A stretch of 20,061 nucleotides of DNA from positions 1-20,061 of the forward strand of contig JADRCO010001351.1 of assembly GCA_021464525.1 (NCBI GenBank), in the 5' to 3' direction. Below the pieces are notes generated by a model that worked only from the letters and a program-made list of their open reading frames with translations, was not told the DNA's origin and searched no databases. A program made the position numbers and the translations under genes. The DNA is from Rhizophagus sp. LPA8_4_AMF (taxonomy: Eukaryota > Glomeromycota > Glomeromycetes > Glomerales > Glomeraceae). Shown here one piece after another: positions 9,875 to 18,752 of the stretch (the first letter of the stretch is position 1; the number at the start of each line of letters is the position of its first letter).

Positions 9875-10637
9875 CTACAAAAGACCTAATAACCTTTTAC
9901 CATTGAGCCAATTAAGATAGATGTATTCCAGAGTTTTCGCGTATGGGTGAAGTTCTTCCTGGCGATGGTTAGAGGGAAATATTTTAGTCCACCAACGAAT
10001 TGGTGCAAATGCTAGATCCATCAAAACTTGTGATTCTGGACAATCATCATAACATGAACATAAGACATTGTTGGCAATCACGGTGCCAGCACGTGTATAG
10101 AAACTGATGAAACTGGTGTCTTCTTCCTAATTTTGAAAGATAAATTGAAATTGAGAACATAAAAGTTGTATTGAAACAAAAAAGACTAATGAAACAATCA
10201 TACAGTTATCAAATTATCGACATCAACAGGAATAAGTTCATTTGTTTCGTTCAAAACTAAAATCCTTGTCTCTCCAGGTATTACATCTTGAGCATATAAG
10301 ACCGATAGATCCTCGCGGAAAATGCAATGTGTAGACGTTGTGCGAATTTGGCCTAATCATAAAACATAGTATTGCCATTAAGTTGTAAAAGAAATTTAAA
10401 AATTCAACTCACAATAACGGAATATAGAATACCTTTTCGTCCATCTGAACATGTGAATTCAATTTTAATCATTGTTAGAGAATGGTCATAGTGACCAAGG
10501 TGAGAAATCAAGTAAACTTCAGAAAATTCCAACTCTCCATTTCTGACATTACTGCAAATGCGATCGCCAACTTGAAGTTCTGCCATCTCTACGAATTTAC
10601 CATTTGCAAGTTGCACCTTGGTATCAAGAGAAAAGCA
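9875..10637 (-). other. Hint/Hog autoprocessing domain (residues 443-643, three exons)
   Basis: This part of the GTPase gene encodes 201 residues, close to the length of a hedgehog Hog domain. Visible blocks are GCF at the predicted cleavage site G442/C443, ELQVGDRICS, TTSTHCIF with the active-site Thr and His, and GTVIANNVLCSCY, which resembles the last conserved Hint strand of hedgehog proteins. These are followed by an AFAPIRWW segment and an HPYAKTLEYIYLNWL helix, laid out like the sterol-recognition tail of hedgehogs. There is no intein-type C-terminal Asn and no downstream extein, so splicing is not expected; cleavage with or without ester transfer is. Confidence 0.8.
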
Positions 10638-12265
10638 ACCCTTTTTTTTTTTGAGTGCTTCAAGTTCTTGTTGACTTAACGTGTTCTTTTTTTTCAAATC
10701 TTCAATTTGTTTCGCAAAGTCTAAATTTGCTTTTTTTTCACGATCTTGCATTTCCTTCATTAATCTCATAGTTTCATTATTTTCTCGATTTTTAAGGTTC
10801 TTTTCTGATTCCTCAATTCTTCTTCTATATGTATTTTCAGCTTCTCGCCTTGCTTCCTCATCTCGCTCACGTCTTCGTTCTTCATCTTGAATTCTTTGAT
10901 TAAACATTGTTTCAGCTCTTTCCTGCTGATCTTTGTGCTCCTGTCGCATCATTTCAAGTGACTTCATATATCGTTCTTCAGCTGCTTCTCGCTCTTTTCT
11001 TCTTAAATTTTCATCTTGTTCCCGTTGCATTCTATTTTCTGTTTGAATCGACTCAATCGCTTTTCTAAGCCGTTCTTGAGCTTCTTCTCGTTCTTTTCTC
11101 CTTAATTTCTCTTCTTCCTCTTGTTTCGCCCTAAATTCCTGTCTAAGATCCTCCATCCTCTGTTTGTAGGCTTCTTCAGACTCTTTTTTTGCAGTTTCTT
11201 TTAGTTTTTCTTCGTATTCCTGCTTTATCCTTTTTTCCTCCTCTTCTCTTTGACGTCGAATTTCATCTTGTTCTTGCCTAGACTTTTCGAGTTGTTCAGT
11301 GGTATAAACACCTCTCATACCACTAATGAATGCCATGATCTCCCCTAATCGTGCCTGATGAGTTGGATCATCTGGTGGAAAATAATCAGAATTCGGAGAG
11401 ATACCCCAACGATTATCTATGTCATTAATAAATGAACGAACAGGCGAATTCCAAGCTTTTCGCATAACGGTTCTATCCCGAATCTGCGCTTTAGTCGCAT
11501 GGGAAAATACAGCAATTATATAGTTCGTTGCTTCTTCTCCGAGAAATTTCCTTATTCCATCCAAAACATTTTTCTGCTCATCAGTAAACCGTTTTGCTTC
11601 TGTGAACCAATGATAAAGTTTAATTCGAAATGCAAATTTAAGGTACAAGATATATCTTATAATGTCATTACGAACCAAAAACAAAGAGGATAGCTTTAAC
11701 TCCATAAGCACATTTCTTGACGGCATTGGCAATTTCTTTAAGCACATCATCTGTAACTTTTTGAGTGTCGAAGATTCCGGGTGTATCGATGATGTTATAC
11801 ATGATACCATCGATTGACATAGCTGCTGTACCACATGCTTGCGTGACAGATTCCTATTTCGTTATGTTTATCTTCCTGAATCTCAAAACAATAAAAGTAT
11901 TTCAAAATGAATGTAAACCATATACTCTTACCATATCCGCTGAAACGTAGAAAGGTCCTTCATCATGCGGTTGCGTAAGCAGCAAGTTACCAAGAGTACT
12001 TTTTCCCGCACCTATTAATTACCTATTTAATTAATATGGAAAAGAAAAAAGCGCAAAAAAAAGAAAGAATTAATCAGGACACTTGCCTGTTTTTCCTACT
12101 AAGAGAATAACTGGATTGCCAACATCCATTCGAACACCTTCAGTAAATTCGATGTTGCTTTGTTCTCCTCCATCGTCAAAAGTTCTAAATATTATTAAAA
12201 AAATTTAAAAGAAAGTTTATAATAAAAATAATTATTTTATGATATTTATTACTCAACTGGCTCAT
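9875..12265 (-). CDS. AIG1/GIMAP-type GTPase with coiled coil and C-terminal hedgehog-type Hint domain, seven exons
   Basis: Predicted 643 aa. Exons: 12265-12258 (8 nt), 12184-12087, 12011-11932, 11853-11676, 11599-10433, 10352-10204, 10126-9875; these sum to 644 codons. G domain at about 28-215: Walker A GKTGAGKS (33-40), DTPG (85-88), an SVTQ stretch matching the GIMAP G2 region, and SHATKAQ where a G4 motif is expected. A Glu/Arg/Lys-rich coiled coil runs from about 222 to 437 and ends in KKKKG. The Hint domain begins at C443 (GCFSLDT). T516-x-x-H519 matches the hedgehog active-site TxxH, and a late SCY (C585) matches Hog proteins. GIMAPs are GTP-binding scaffolds that assemble on membranes; Hog domains cleave themselves and can attach sterol. 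Autoprocessing is therefore inferred. Intron 2 is GC-AG. The gene is a tandem duplicate of 14447-16055. Domain calls are firm; the last two introns were chosen by phase and motif continuity. Confidence 0.88.
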
Positions 12266-12315
12266 TTTGATAGAAAGGAATTTGTTTTTTTTTTTTACAA
12301 TATTCAGACGTATCC

Positions 12316-12323
12316 TATTTATA
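12316..12323 (-). promoter_or_regulatory. TATA box of the AIG1-Hint gene
   Basis: The minus strand reads TATAAATA followed by GG, 51-58 nt upstream of the ATG at 12265. The paralogous gene has TTTAAATAGG at the corresponding place, which supports a shared ancestral core promoter. Confidence 0.55.
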
Positions 12324-12892
12324 GATCCATCTGGGTATTTTCATATGTATGAATTTTATTTTTTCCCATATGATTTTTGCGATAAAAATGAGTATACCGA
12401 AAAAATAATGGAAGCAATGATGCAGATCATACCATAATTTCCAAAATTGGAAAGAATAAGAATTAAAATATAAGGTTTTTAGATAAGGAACAAAGTTTAG
12501 TGAATGATATATTATTAGAAGACTAAAAATAATCGATAAAGGTTTTAAACGTGCTAATTTGACTTTATGATTTTTTCTTTTTTGAAATTAAAGTTCAAGG
12601 TGATTTTTAGATTATCGATGAAGCTATAAAAGATTTTGACACCGATATAGCAAAAATGGTTTATTAAATACAGGTTCGATTTTTGAAGTAATAGATAAAC
12701 GTCATAAAGTTAGATACGGAAAATTTTTACTCCCGTTTTCAAAAGGTGAAATCGAGCGCAGATCACAATATCACCGATTTTCCCTTTTCAAATGATTATC
12801 AAAGTTTCTCTATTAGTAAACAAAATACTAAACTATTATAAAAAATTTTAATCCCTGCGCTTGAGAGATTTAATCGAAATGAAATAAATACT
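12324..12892. other. Upstream region of the AIG1-Hint gene, partly shared with its paralogue
   Basis: No gene is supported. Parts resemble the DNA upstream of the second GTPase gene: AAAATTGGAAA near 12444, like 16279, and an ACCGATATAGCAAAAATG stretch near 12640, like TCCGATATGGCAAGAATG near 16470. These lie at similar distances from the two start codons, so the tandem duplication probably copied at least 400 bp of promoter DNA. Confidence 0.5.
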
Positions 12893-13007
12893 TGTTATTT
12901 CATAGATATCAATGAATAGCTAAAATATTCGCCGATGCCTTGAGGCGCCCGAAGAGAAGGAAGCATCGGTGTATATGAAGATTTTATTAGATATCCATGA
13001 AATAACA
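12893..13007. mobile_element. Palindromic MITE-like element A, 115 bp
   Basis: The left end TGTTATTTCATAGATATC is inverted at the right end with one mismatch in 18. Further inward, CGATGC pairs with GCATCG, so the element is almost one large hairpin around a short GC-rich loop. The same end family recurs at 13124-13381. No clear target duplication was found. The minus-strand open frame at 12895-13110 crosses it and is not a gene. Confidence 0.6.
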
Positions 13008-13123
13008 GGCTTGTATGACGTCTACATCGATGGATTTTATACTTTTTTATACTTTTCAGGTGGAGTAATTTACAAAAAAGTCCATAGGTGTCGGTGTATA
13101 CGTCATACACAATGAGATAAGCT

Positions 13124-13381
13124 TGTTATTCCCTTCGGGGGCACCCAAGGTAGGAGTGTAGACATTTGCTTTTTTAAGTTACGTCACTTCTTAAGTCAAT
13201 GAAAGGTTGTAACCTGTGACGTAGCTCAATATTATATGAATTATTATTAAATTCCTATATGAGCGTCTGCGGTGACGTTACTGACGTAACAAAGTTACGT
13301 CAGTTACGTCTGTAATGTCACCCCTAACCCAAGGCATCGGTGAATATTGCAGTTATTCATTGATACCCATGGAATAACAAA
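13124..13381. mobile_element. Related short element B, interrupted by a hAT-type MITE
   Basis: It begins TGTTATTCC and ends GGAATAACA. Its right part, from GCATCGGTGAATATT onward, is the inverted counterpart of the left end of element A at 12893. Removing the inserted MITE and one copy of its 8-bp duplication leaves about 72 bp. The bases CCTTCGGGGGCACCCAAGGC at its centre mirror the loop of element A. Confidence 0.55.
13151..13328. mobile_element. hAT-type MITE, 178 bp, nested, with perfect 8-bp target duplication
   Basis: Identical ACCCAAGG repeats lie at 13143-13150 and 13329-13336. The ends read TAGGAGTG and, inverted, TAGGGGTG, each followed by an ACATT stretch (with a 3-base offset on the left). 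The interior carries repeated CRE/ATF-like words: TTACGTCA more than once, TGACGTTA and TGACGTAA. It has no coding capacity. Its motif content resembles the MITE at 3364-3484, so the two may belong to one family or share one transposase source. Confidence 0.88.
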
Positions 13382-14218
13382 ATTTATGAACAGATAAAAA
13401 ATATAATGGGTTATAAATATGATGTGTTTTCCTATCATTATTTACCTTTAACTGAATAAAATAGCAAAAGGGCGTAACTAATTTATTTCATAATTCATTA
13501 TGTAACGTATTAAGTACCCAATATCAATATGAATGGTCATTAATTGCTTGTTCTCAAATTACTCTATCAATTTCTAATGCGTTGTTTAATGGATCGGGTT
13601 ATAAATAGGAATATTAAAGAGATAGGATTACGGGATGAACCATTATTATGTCTTTAAGTTTAATCACGTAGAGTTTGTGTTTTTTGTTATACAGTAAGTC
13701 AACTTCATATTATAAGCACTTTTGACATCCAAAGCTTCCTTGTATATACTTATTGTAAGTTTAGTAACTTGAGAATGAAGTAACGTTAATGATGATTTTT
13801 TTTTAGTATACGTGGCTAACTAATATGTTTTTCCCACGTTGATCACTGCCAGTTGAAGCCATTCGCAATTTCTTATGATTCTTATAACAATCAGATTAAT
13901 CAGCCTTCTTGGAAGGTGAATCATTCCGAGCATATCGTATAAAGCTGTATTGACGAACCGTTTACGTAGTTAAACGGGTTCATATTAGATGTGTTCATTT
14001 AAAAATTGTAATTTTTATTAAAACTAATTTCAATAGTTGACATACAGCATTCAGAATAATTGATAAACAATAAGTTATTTAGTAGTATACATATGAATAA
14101 ATTCTAAGTACGGTAATATTCGTTTTGATTGCTTTAAAACAGTGCTGGGATTTGGCCGTTGGCCGATCGGCCAAATTTAACGACCAATAGACCGCCAAAC
14201 ATAATGTCAATTGAATGA
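13382..14218. other. Intergenic spacer between the GTPase paralogues
   Basis: No gene is supported. A possible solitary hAT end, CAGTGCTGGGATTTGGCC, starts at 14140 and runs into GGCC-rich DNA (14154-14172) with CCAA/TTGG echoes. No matching inverted end or target duplication was found, so it is noted only. Confidence 0.45.
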
Positions 14219-14322
14219 CCAAATATAATTTTTTTTCATACTTGATTTATTGGCAGTTAAAACGATAAAACCAAATATAATTTTTTTTCATACTTGATTT
14301 ATTGGCAGTTAAAACGATAAAA
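14219..14322 (+). repeat. Perfect 52-bp tandem duplication
   Basis: The unit beginning CCAAATATAATTTTTTTT at 14219-14270 is repeated exactly at 14271-14322. The lack of any difference indicates a recent duplication. It lies 3' of the second GTPase gene, just beyond its candidate polyadenylation signal. Confidence 0.92.
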
Positions 14323-14351
14323 TTTATTTTAATAAAATTATTTTAAGAGAT

Positions 14352-14357
14352 TTTATT
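14352..14357 (-). terminator. Candidate AATAAA polyadenylation signal of the AIG1-CaaX gene
   Basis: AATAAA on the minus strand about 90 nt after the TAA stop at 14447. It is the first exact match after the stop; AT richness makes chance occurrence possible. Confidence 0.4.
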
Positions 14358-14446
14358 GAAGTATTAATGGAGAAAGAAATTTTACTTAAGATATTTCAGA
14401 TTAATTGTAACTTTGTAATTTTCAAATAAATAAATAAATATAAATA

Positions 14447-16055
14447 TTAAAGTATACGACAATCATCATCATTACGTCTCCTCGACTCTTGGCGTCTCAT
14501 CTCCTCTTGGAGTCTTTGTTGTCTCTCCTGTTCTCTTTGTAATTCTTCCATCATTCTCCTGCGTACTCGTTCTTCTTCTTCAAGTTGCCTCCTATACATT
14601 TCTTGAAGTCTTTGTTGCTCTTGTCTTTCCCTTTCCCTCCTTAAATTCTCTTCCCGTTCTCGTTGTTTTCTTAATTCCTCTTCTCTCTCTCGTTGTCTTC
14701 TTAATTCTTCTTCTTTCTCCTGTTGTCTTCTTAATTCCCATTCTCGTTCTCGTTGTCTTCTCAATTCCTCTTCTCGTTCTTGTTCTTGTCGCATTTGCTC
14801 AAGCTTTTGTCTATATCGTTCTTCAGCTTCTTGTTGTTGTTTTCTCCTTAAATTTTCTTCTTGTATCTGTCTTTCTCTTTCCTCTTGTTTCATTTTCTCA
14901 ACCATTTGCCTATGCTTTTCTTCGGCTTCTTGTTGTTGTTTCCTCTTTAAATTTTCCTCATACTCTTGTTTTGCTTTTTGCTCTCGTTCCATTTGCTCAA
15001 CCTTACGTTTGTGGGCCTCCTCAGCTTCTTTTCTTGCAATCTCTTTTAATTTCTCTTCGTGTTCCTGTTTTTTTCTTTCTTCCTCTTCTTCTTTTTGACG
15101 ACGAGTCTCCTCTTGTTCTTGTAGAGATTTTTCAAGTTGTTCAGTGGTATAAACTCCCCGCATACTGCTAATGAACGCCCTTATTTCACCTAATCGTGCC
15201 TGATGAGTTGGATCATCTGATGGAAAATAATCAGAGTTTGGAGAGATACCCCAACGATTTTCTATATCCTCAATAAAAGAACAAACGGGTTGATTCCATG
15301 CTTTTCGCATTATATCTCTATCATAAATCTGTGCTTTAGTTGCATGAGAAAATATAGCAACGATATAATTTGTTGAACCTTCTCCAAAAAAATTTCTTAT
15401 TCCTTCCAAAACACTTCTTTGTTCAGCACTAAACCGTTTTGCTTCTATTAAAACATTCAAAAGTTAATTTTGAAAACAAAAAAAATATAGATTATAAAAT
15501 TCTAATAATTATTATTACGTACCAAAAACAAAAAGGATAGCTTTGATCCCATATTTGCATTTCTTAACTGTTTCAGCGATGTCTTCAAGTATCTTATCCG
15601 TAACTAACTGAGTATCAAAAATTCCGGGTGTATCGATGATATTATACATTACACCATCGATTGAAATCATAGCTGTGCCACATTCTTGCGTAACAGATTC
15701 CTAACAAATTTTCATTAAAATAATGAGATAAATTTCAAATGAAGATGAAATGTAAACCAACTTACCATATCTGCTGAAACTTGGAAAGGACCATCATCGT
15801 GTGGTTGCGCAAGAAGTAAGTTACCCAGAGTACTTTTTCCCGCACCTAAAATTTCATAATTAAGAGTGAAGGAGAAAAGAAGAAAAAAAAAAAAAATTTA
15901 ATTATTAACAGAACATTATACCTGTTTTTCCTACTAAAAGAATAGCCGGATAGGAAACGTCGTTAATGATTCTAAATATTAGAAGAAATAGAAAAAAAAT
16001 GTTAAAAGTAAATTTTGTTATTAATTTATTTCATAGATATACTTAACTTGCTCAT
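14447..16055 (-). CDS. AIG1/GIMAP-type GTPase with long coiled coil and CaaX-like C terminus, five exons
   Basis: Predicted 437 aa. Exons: 16055-16048 (8 nt), 15971-15922, 15845-15766, 15700-15523, 15444-14447; these sum to 438 codons. Walker A GKTGAGKS is at 17-24, with SVTQ at 48-51, DTPG at 69-72 and SHATKAQ at 138-144. From about 206 to 430 it is an almost continuous Arg/Glu/Gln coiled coil. It ends DDDCRIL: Cys followed by three residues with a final Leu, the pattern recognised for geranylgeranylation. No Hint domain follows. Exons 3 and 4 have exactly the same lengths (80 and 178 nt) as in the Hint paralogue at 9875-12265, and all four intron positions and phases are shared, proving tandem duplication. 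All introns are GT-AG. Expected role: GTP-dependent assembly on a membrane, by analogy with GIMAP/AIG1 proteins. Prenylation is inferred from the tail alone. Confidence 0.88.
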
Positions 16056-16112
16056 GTTAATATCAATGAAATATATTTTTTTTTTCTTTGAAAAAGTATC
16101 TAAGATGTTGCC

Positions 16113-16120
16113 TATTTAAA
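16113..16120 (-). promoter_or_regulatory. Candidate TATA-like element of the AIG1-CaaX gene
   Basis: The minus strand reads TTTAAATA followed by GG, 58-65 nt before the ATG at 16055. It aligns with TATAAATAGG of the Hint paralogue; the second position is T rather than A, so it may be a weaker box. Confidence 0.4.
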
Positions 16121-17160
16121 GAAAGATGAAAAAATTTTAAAAATATGCGTAAATTTATTTTGGAACATAATGGTCAAATATTTTAGTAGATAAACATCTG
16201 TTTAATTGTGAATGATTTTCATGTGGAAGTGATTATGCAACGAAACATTCCGAATTGTAGATCTTATACAAAACTTCTAAAATTGGAAATAATCAAGTTC
16301 ATTGAGGAAATTTTGACATTAAAATAAAAATTTATACTTTATGCCAAATCGAGTTATGCTATTTTATGCTATTCTGGTTATTTCTACCTTAATAAGTGTA
16401 TCGATAGTCTAAACTTTATTCTATAGTTTAGTTTATGTAAGATGGATTACAGAAGTTGATTATCAATGGATCCGATATGGCAAGAATGAAAGATCTATTT
16501 ATAGCTATCAATTATATCAATTAAAAAAAATTTTTTTCAAAAAAAAAGACTTTGTTTCATATGTTATTCTCGTTGCTTCATTTATTCATTTATTCACAAA
16601 AACATTGTACAAATGCCATTTAGTGACGCAATTAAAAACCAAAAAAGATATTCATGTAGATCTTTCGATAATACTTTTGTAATCATCGAAACAGGTTCGT
16701 TCTAGAATAAAATTTTATTTATTAGATTATTTATGTACGGTAAAACATCGTGATTATTTTATTTTATAAATATCATCAAGTTGATAAATAGACGATATCA
16801 ATTATCAGATATGTTTATATTTAAAGTTGAAAAGTAATTTTAATTTGGATAAGAGTTATTATACTGTACGTACTGTGATTTTTGATATTTTCGGATATCC
16901 AAAAACGGGTTTAGCGATTATATTCTCCAAAAGATCATTGTGTTATTAAACAGCGATAAAATCAGCCCGATCAATTGTCAAAAAAAAAAAAAAAAAAAAA
17001 TCAAAAAAAAAATTTTTTTCACGAAAAAAAGTGAAACTTGACGAAGATAATAATAGAATAAAAAAAAAATCATAAAATTCAATCTTATTATTATTAAGCC
17101 TCCTTCTCATCACTTCAAATGTCCTATAATTTGATTTCTTCAGTAAACATTTTGGACATG
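16121..17160. other. Intergenic spacer upstream of the AIG1-CaaX gene
   Basis: No gene is supported. The part near 16280-16500 resembles DNA upstream of the Hint paralogue. A/T homopolymers are dense at 16520-16550 and 16980-17070, including a run of about 20 A followed by A- and T-runs. Confidence 0.5.
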
Positions 17161-17325
17161 TTATAGTTGAACTTTAATGGAATGAATATGGCATAAGCTA
17201 TTGTGTTGTATGTTACACAATTGATGTCCCAGCGTAAAAATGTTACGAAATGCCCCGTACATGTGACAAATAGTATGTGACGAATAGGATTTCTTACCAC
17301 AAGGTACACAAGGTAACGGTGACCG
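17161..17325 (-). pseudogene. Cys/His-rich coding fragment, no start codon
   Basis: A 54-codon minus-strand frame, open from after a TAA (17328-17326) to the TAA at 17163-17161. It encodes CVPCGKKS near its start, then HTICHMY, GHQLCNIQHNS and LCHIHS. The spaced Cys and His residues look like metal-ligand pairs, and base composition is less AT-rich than the surroundings. No ATG opens it, and no good acceptor site was seen upstream. It is probably the 3' end of a broken gene or a gene fragment carried by a repeat. The overlapping frame at 17124-17345 is less convincing. Family unknown. Confidence 0.35.
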
Positions 17326-18752
17326 TTAAACGTCTGAAGCGCCACGGTTCTATTCTTCCTGAAGAGGAATCCAACTTATTTTTAGCAATCGATTAATTAT
17401 CGTGAAAATTTTGACAAAAAAAAAATTTTTTTAATTATAAGATCGAACACTAAAATTAGATATTAACTGTTAATTTTAAATTGTTATATGATTATGATAA
17501 ATAAAATTGCGTTGATATATCATTGAAAATAATGGCCTTTCTTCAGGCGACGCTTTCATTTTTTAATATGTTGAAGTCTTCAAACGACAATGGCCTAAAA
17601 GGACATTGGTTAAAAATTTATCCAAAAAACAATGATTAAATTTACTAAATTCATCTTAAATAAGCTACAAAGCAATTTATTTAACACTATCAAAATTTAA
17701 AGTATAATACTTCTGACCACGTGTGTGCAAAATCACGTGGGAACAGACGAACGTTGCGTAGTATTCCGCTCCGCTTCAGACGATTAAATATGCTTTGGTT
17801 CTAAATTCCATGTGCAGTATTTATTAATTATTCCTAATGTCAGATTTTGATTTCTTTTCAACCGTGTTTCAGATAAATGACAATTTCAAAAATCAAAAAG
17901 AGTGAGAATTATTTTCATTATTGGTTTGGTAAATAAAAAAATTGGTCAAGAAAAAATATAGGATGGGACGGTTTTTAACAAATTCATTCTTGAAACACGA
18001 TGTGTGAAGTAAATTTCTAATAGCGATAATTAATATTTTTAAATAAGTTAGATAGACCGAACAATATAGTTTTATGTATTCTATTCTGACTAATTATTAA
18101 GAATACAGTATGTAATATTTTTACTTTAGAATCAGATGAAGATCGACACGTCGAACTCATAATATTGCTATTAAGTAAACCTTAGATGTCGGTAATTCTT
18201 TAATTATGTATCTTCAAATGATGTACTCCAGTACTCCTAGATTTGCAATTATTTCTGTTAGACCAAAATTTAATACTTTTATCCAATCAATTTCCTGATA
18301 ACATTATATTGGAAAGTGTCCTTAAATTTTCCAAATTAATCGAAAAAGACTTATATCTTATCTGCATTTTCTCTCTGAATTTTCCAATTTATCTTTTACA
18401 TAACAAGCTTTACTTAATTTATACTTTTATTCTCCCATCTTATCCAAGATTTTGGCTAATTTATCACTTCTTGATTTAGCTACTATATATTCATAAACCC
18501 AATTTTTTATTTTGGTAAAACGCATTTCTTTATTTGTAAATGTGAGAGAACAAGTTACATTAAATGAGAAATACATTAAATGTAGAATAGTAACAAGACT
18601 AGACTAACTCTCCATACCAAAACTTCCTTCTTATTTATGACACGGGTTTCCCCTCTAATATGTGTAACCTATATATTTTATTGTCCTAACTTATTCTAAT
18701 CTAAAAATCTAAACTACTAATTATACTTGCTCATCTCCCTTTTTGACATAAA
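17326..18752. other. Intergenic spacer
   Basis: No gene is supported. CCACGTG at 17717-17723 and CACGTGG at 17734-17740 form an inverted pair of E-box/G-box cores. From about 18230 the plus strand becomes pyrimidine-rich, so the minus strand is purine-rich. Short Lys/Asp/Glu-containing minus-strand frames there suggest eroded coding DNA continuing from the relic at 18753, but none is long enough to call. Confidence 0.45.

Noticed and set aside
9875-10637. Intein in the GTPase gene
   Set aside because: The Hint domain is terminal, lacks a C-terminal Asn and following extein, and matches hedgehog-type GCF, TxxH and SCY blocks better.
10681-10890. Plus-strand open frames under the GTPase coiled coils (also 14971-15171)
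   Set aside because: Ser/Phe/Leu strings are the expected complement of Glu/Arg/Lys coiled-coil codons; there is no independent support.
11676-11834. N-terminal part of the long minus-strand frame ending at 10404
   Set aside because: This stretch is out of frame with the G domain. The correct frame gives SVTQ, DTPG and ILFVF, and an intron at 11675-11600 separates it from the coiled-coil exon.
12895-13110. Minus-strand 71-residue frame
   Set aside because: It crosses the palindromic element and has no domain or supporting composition.
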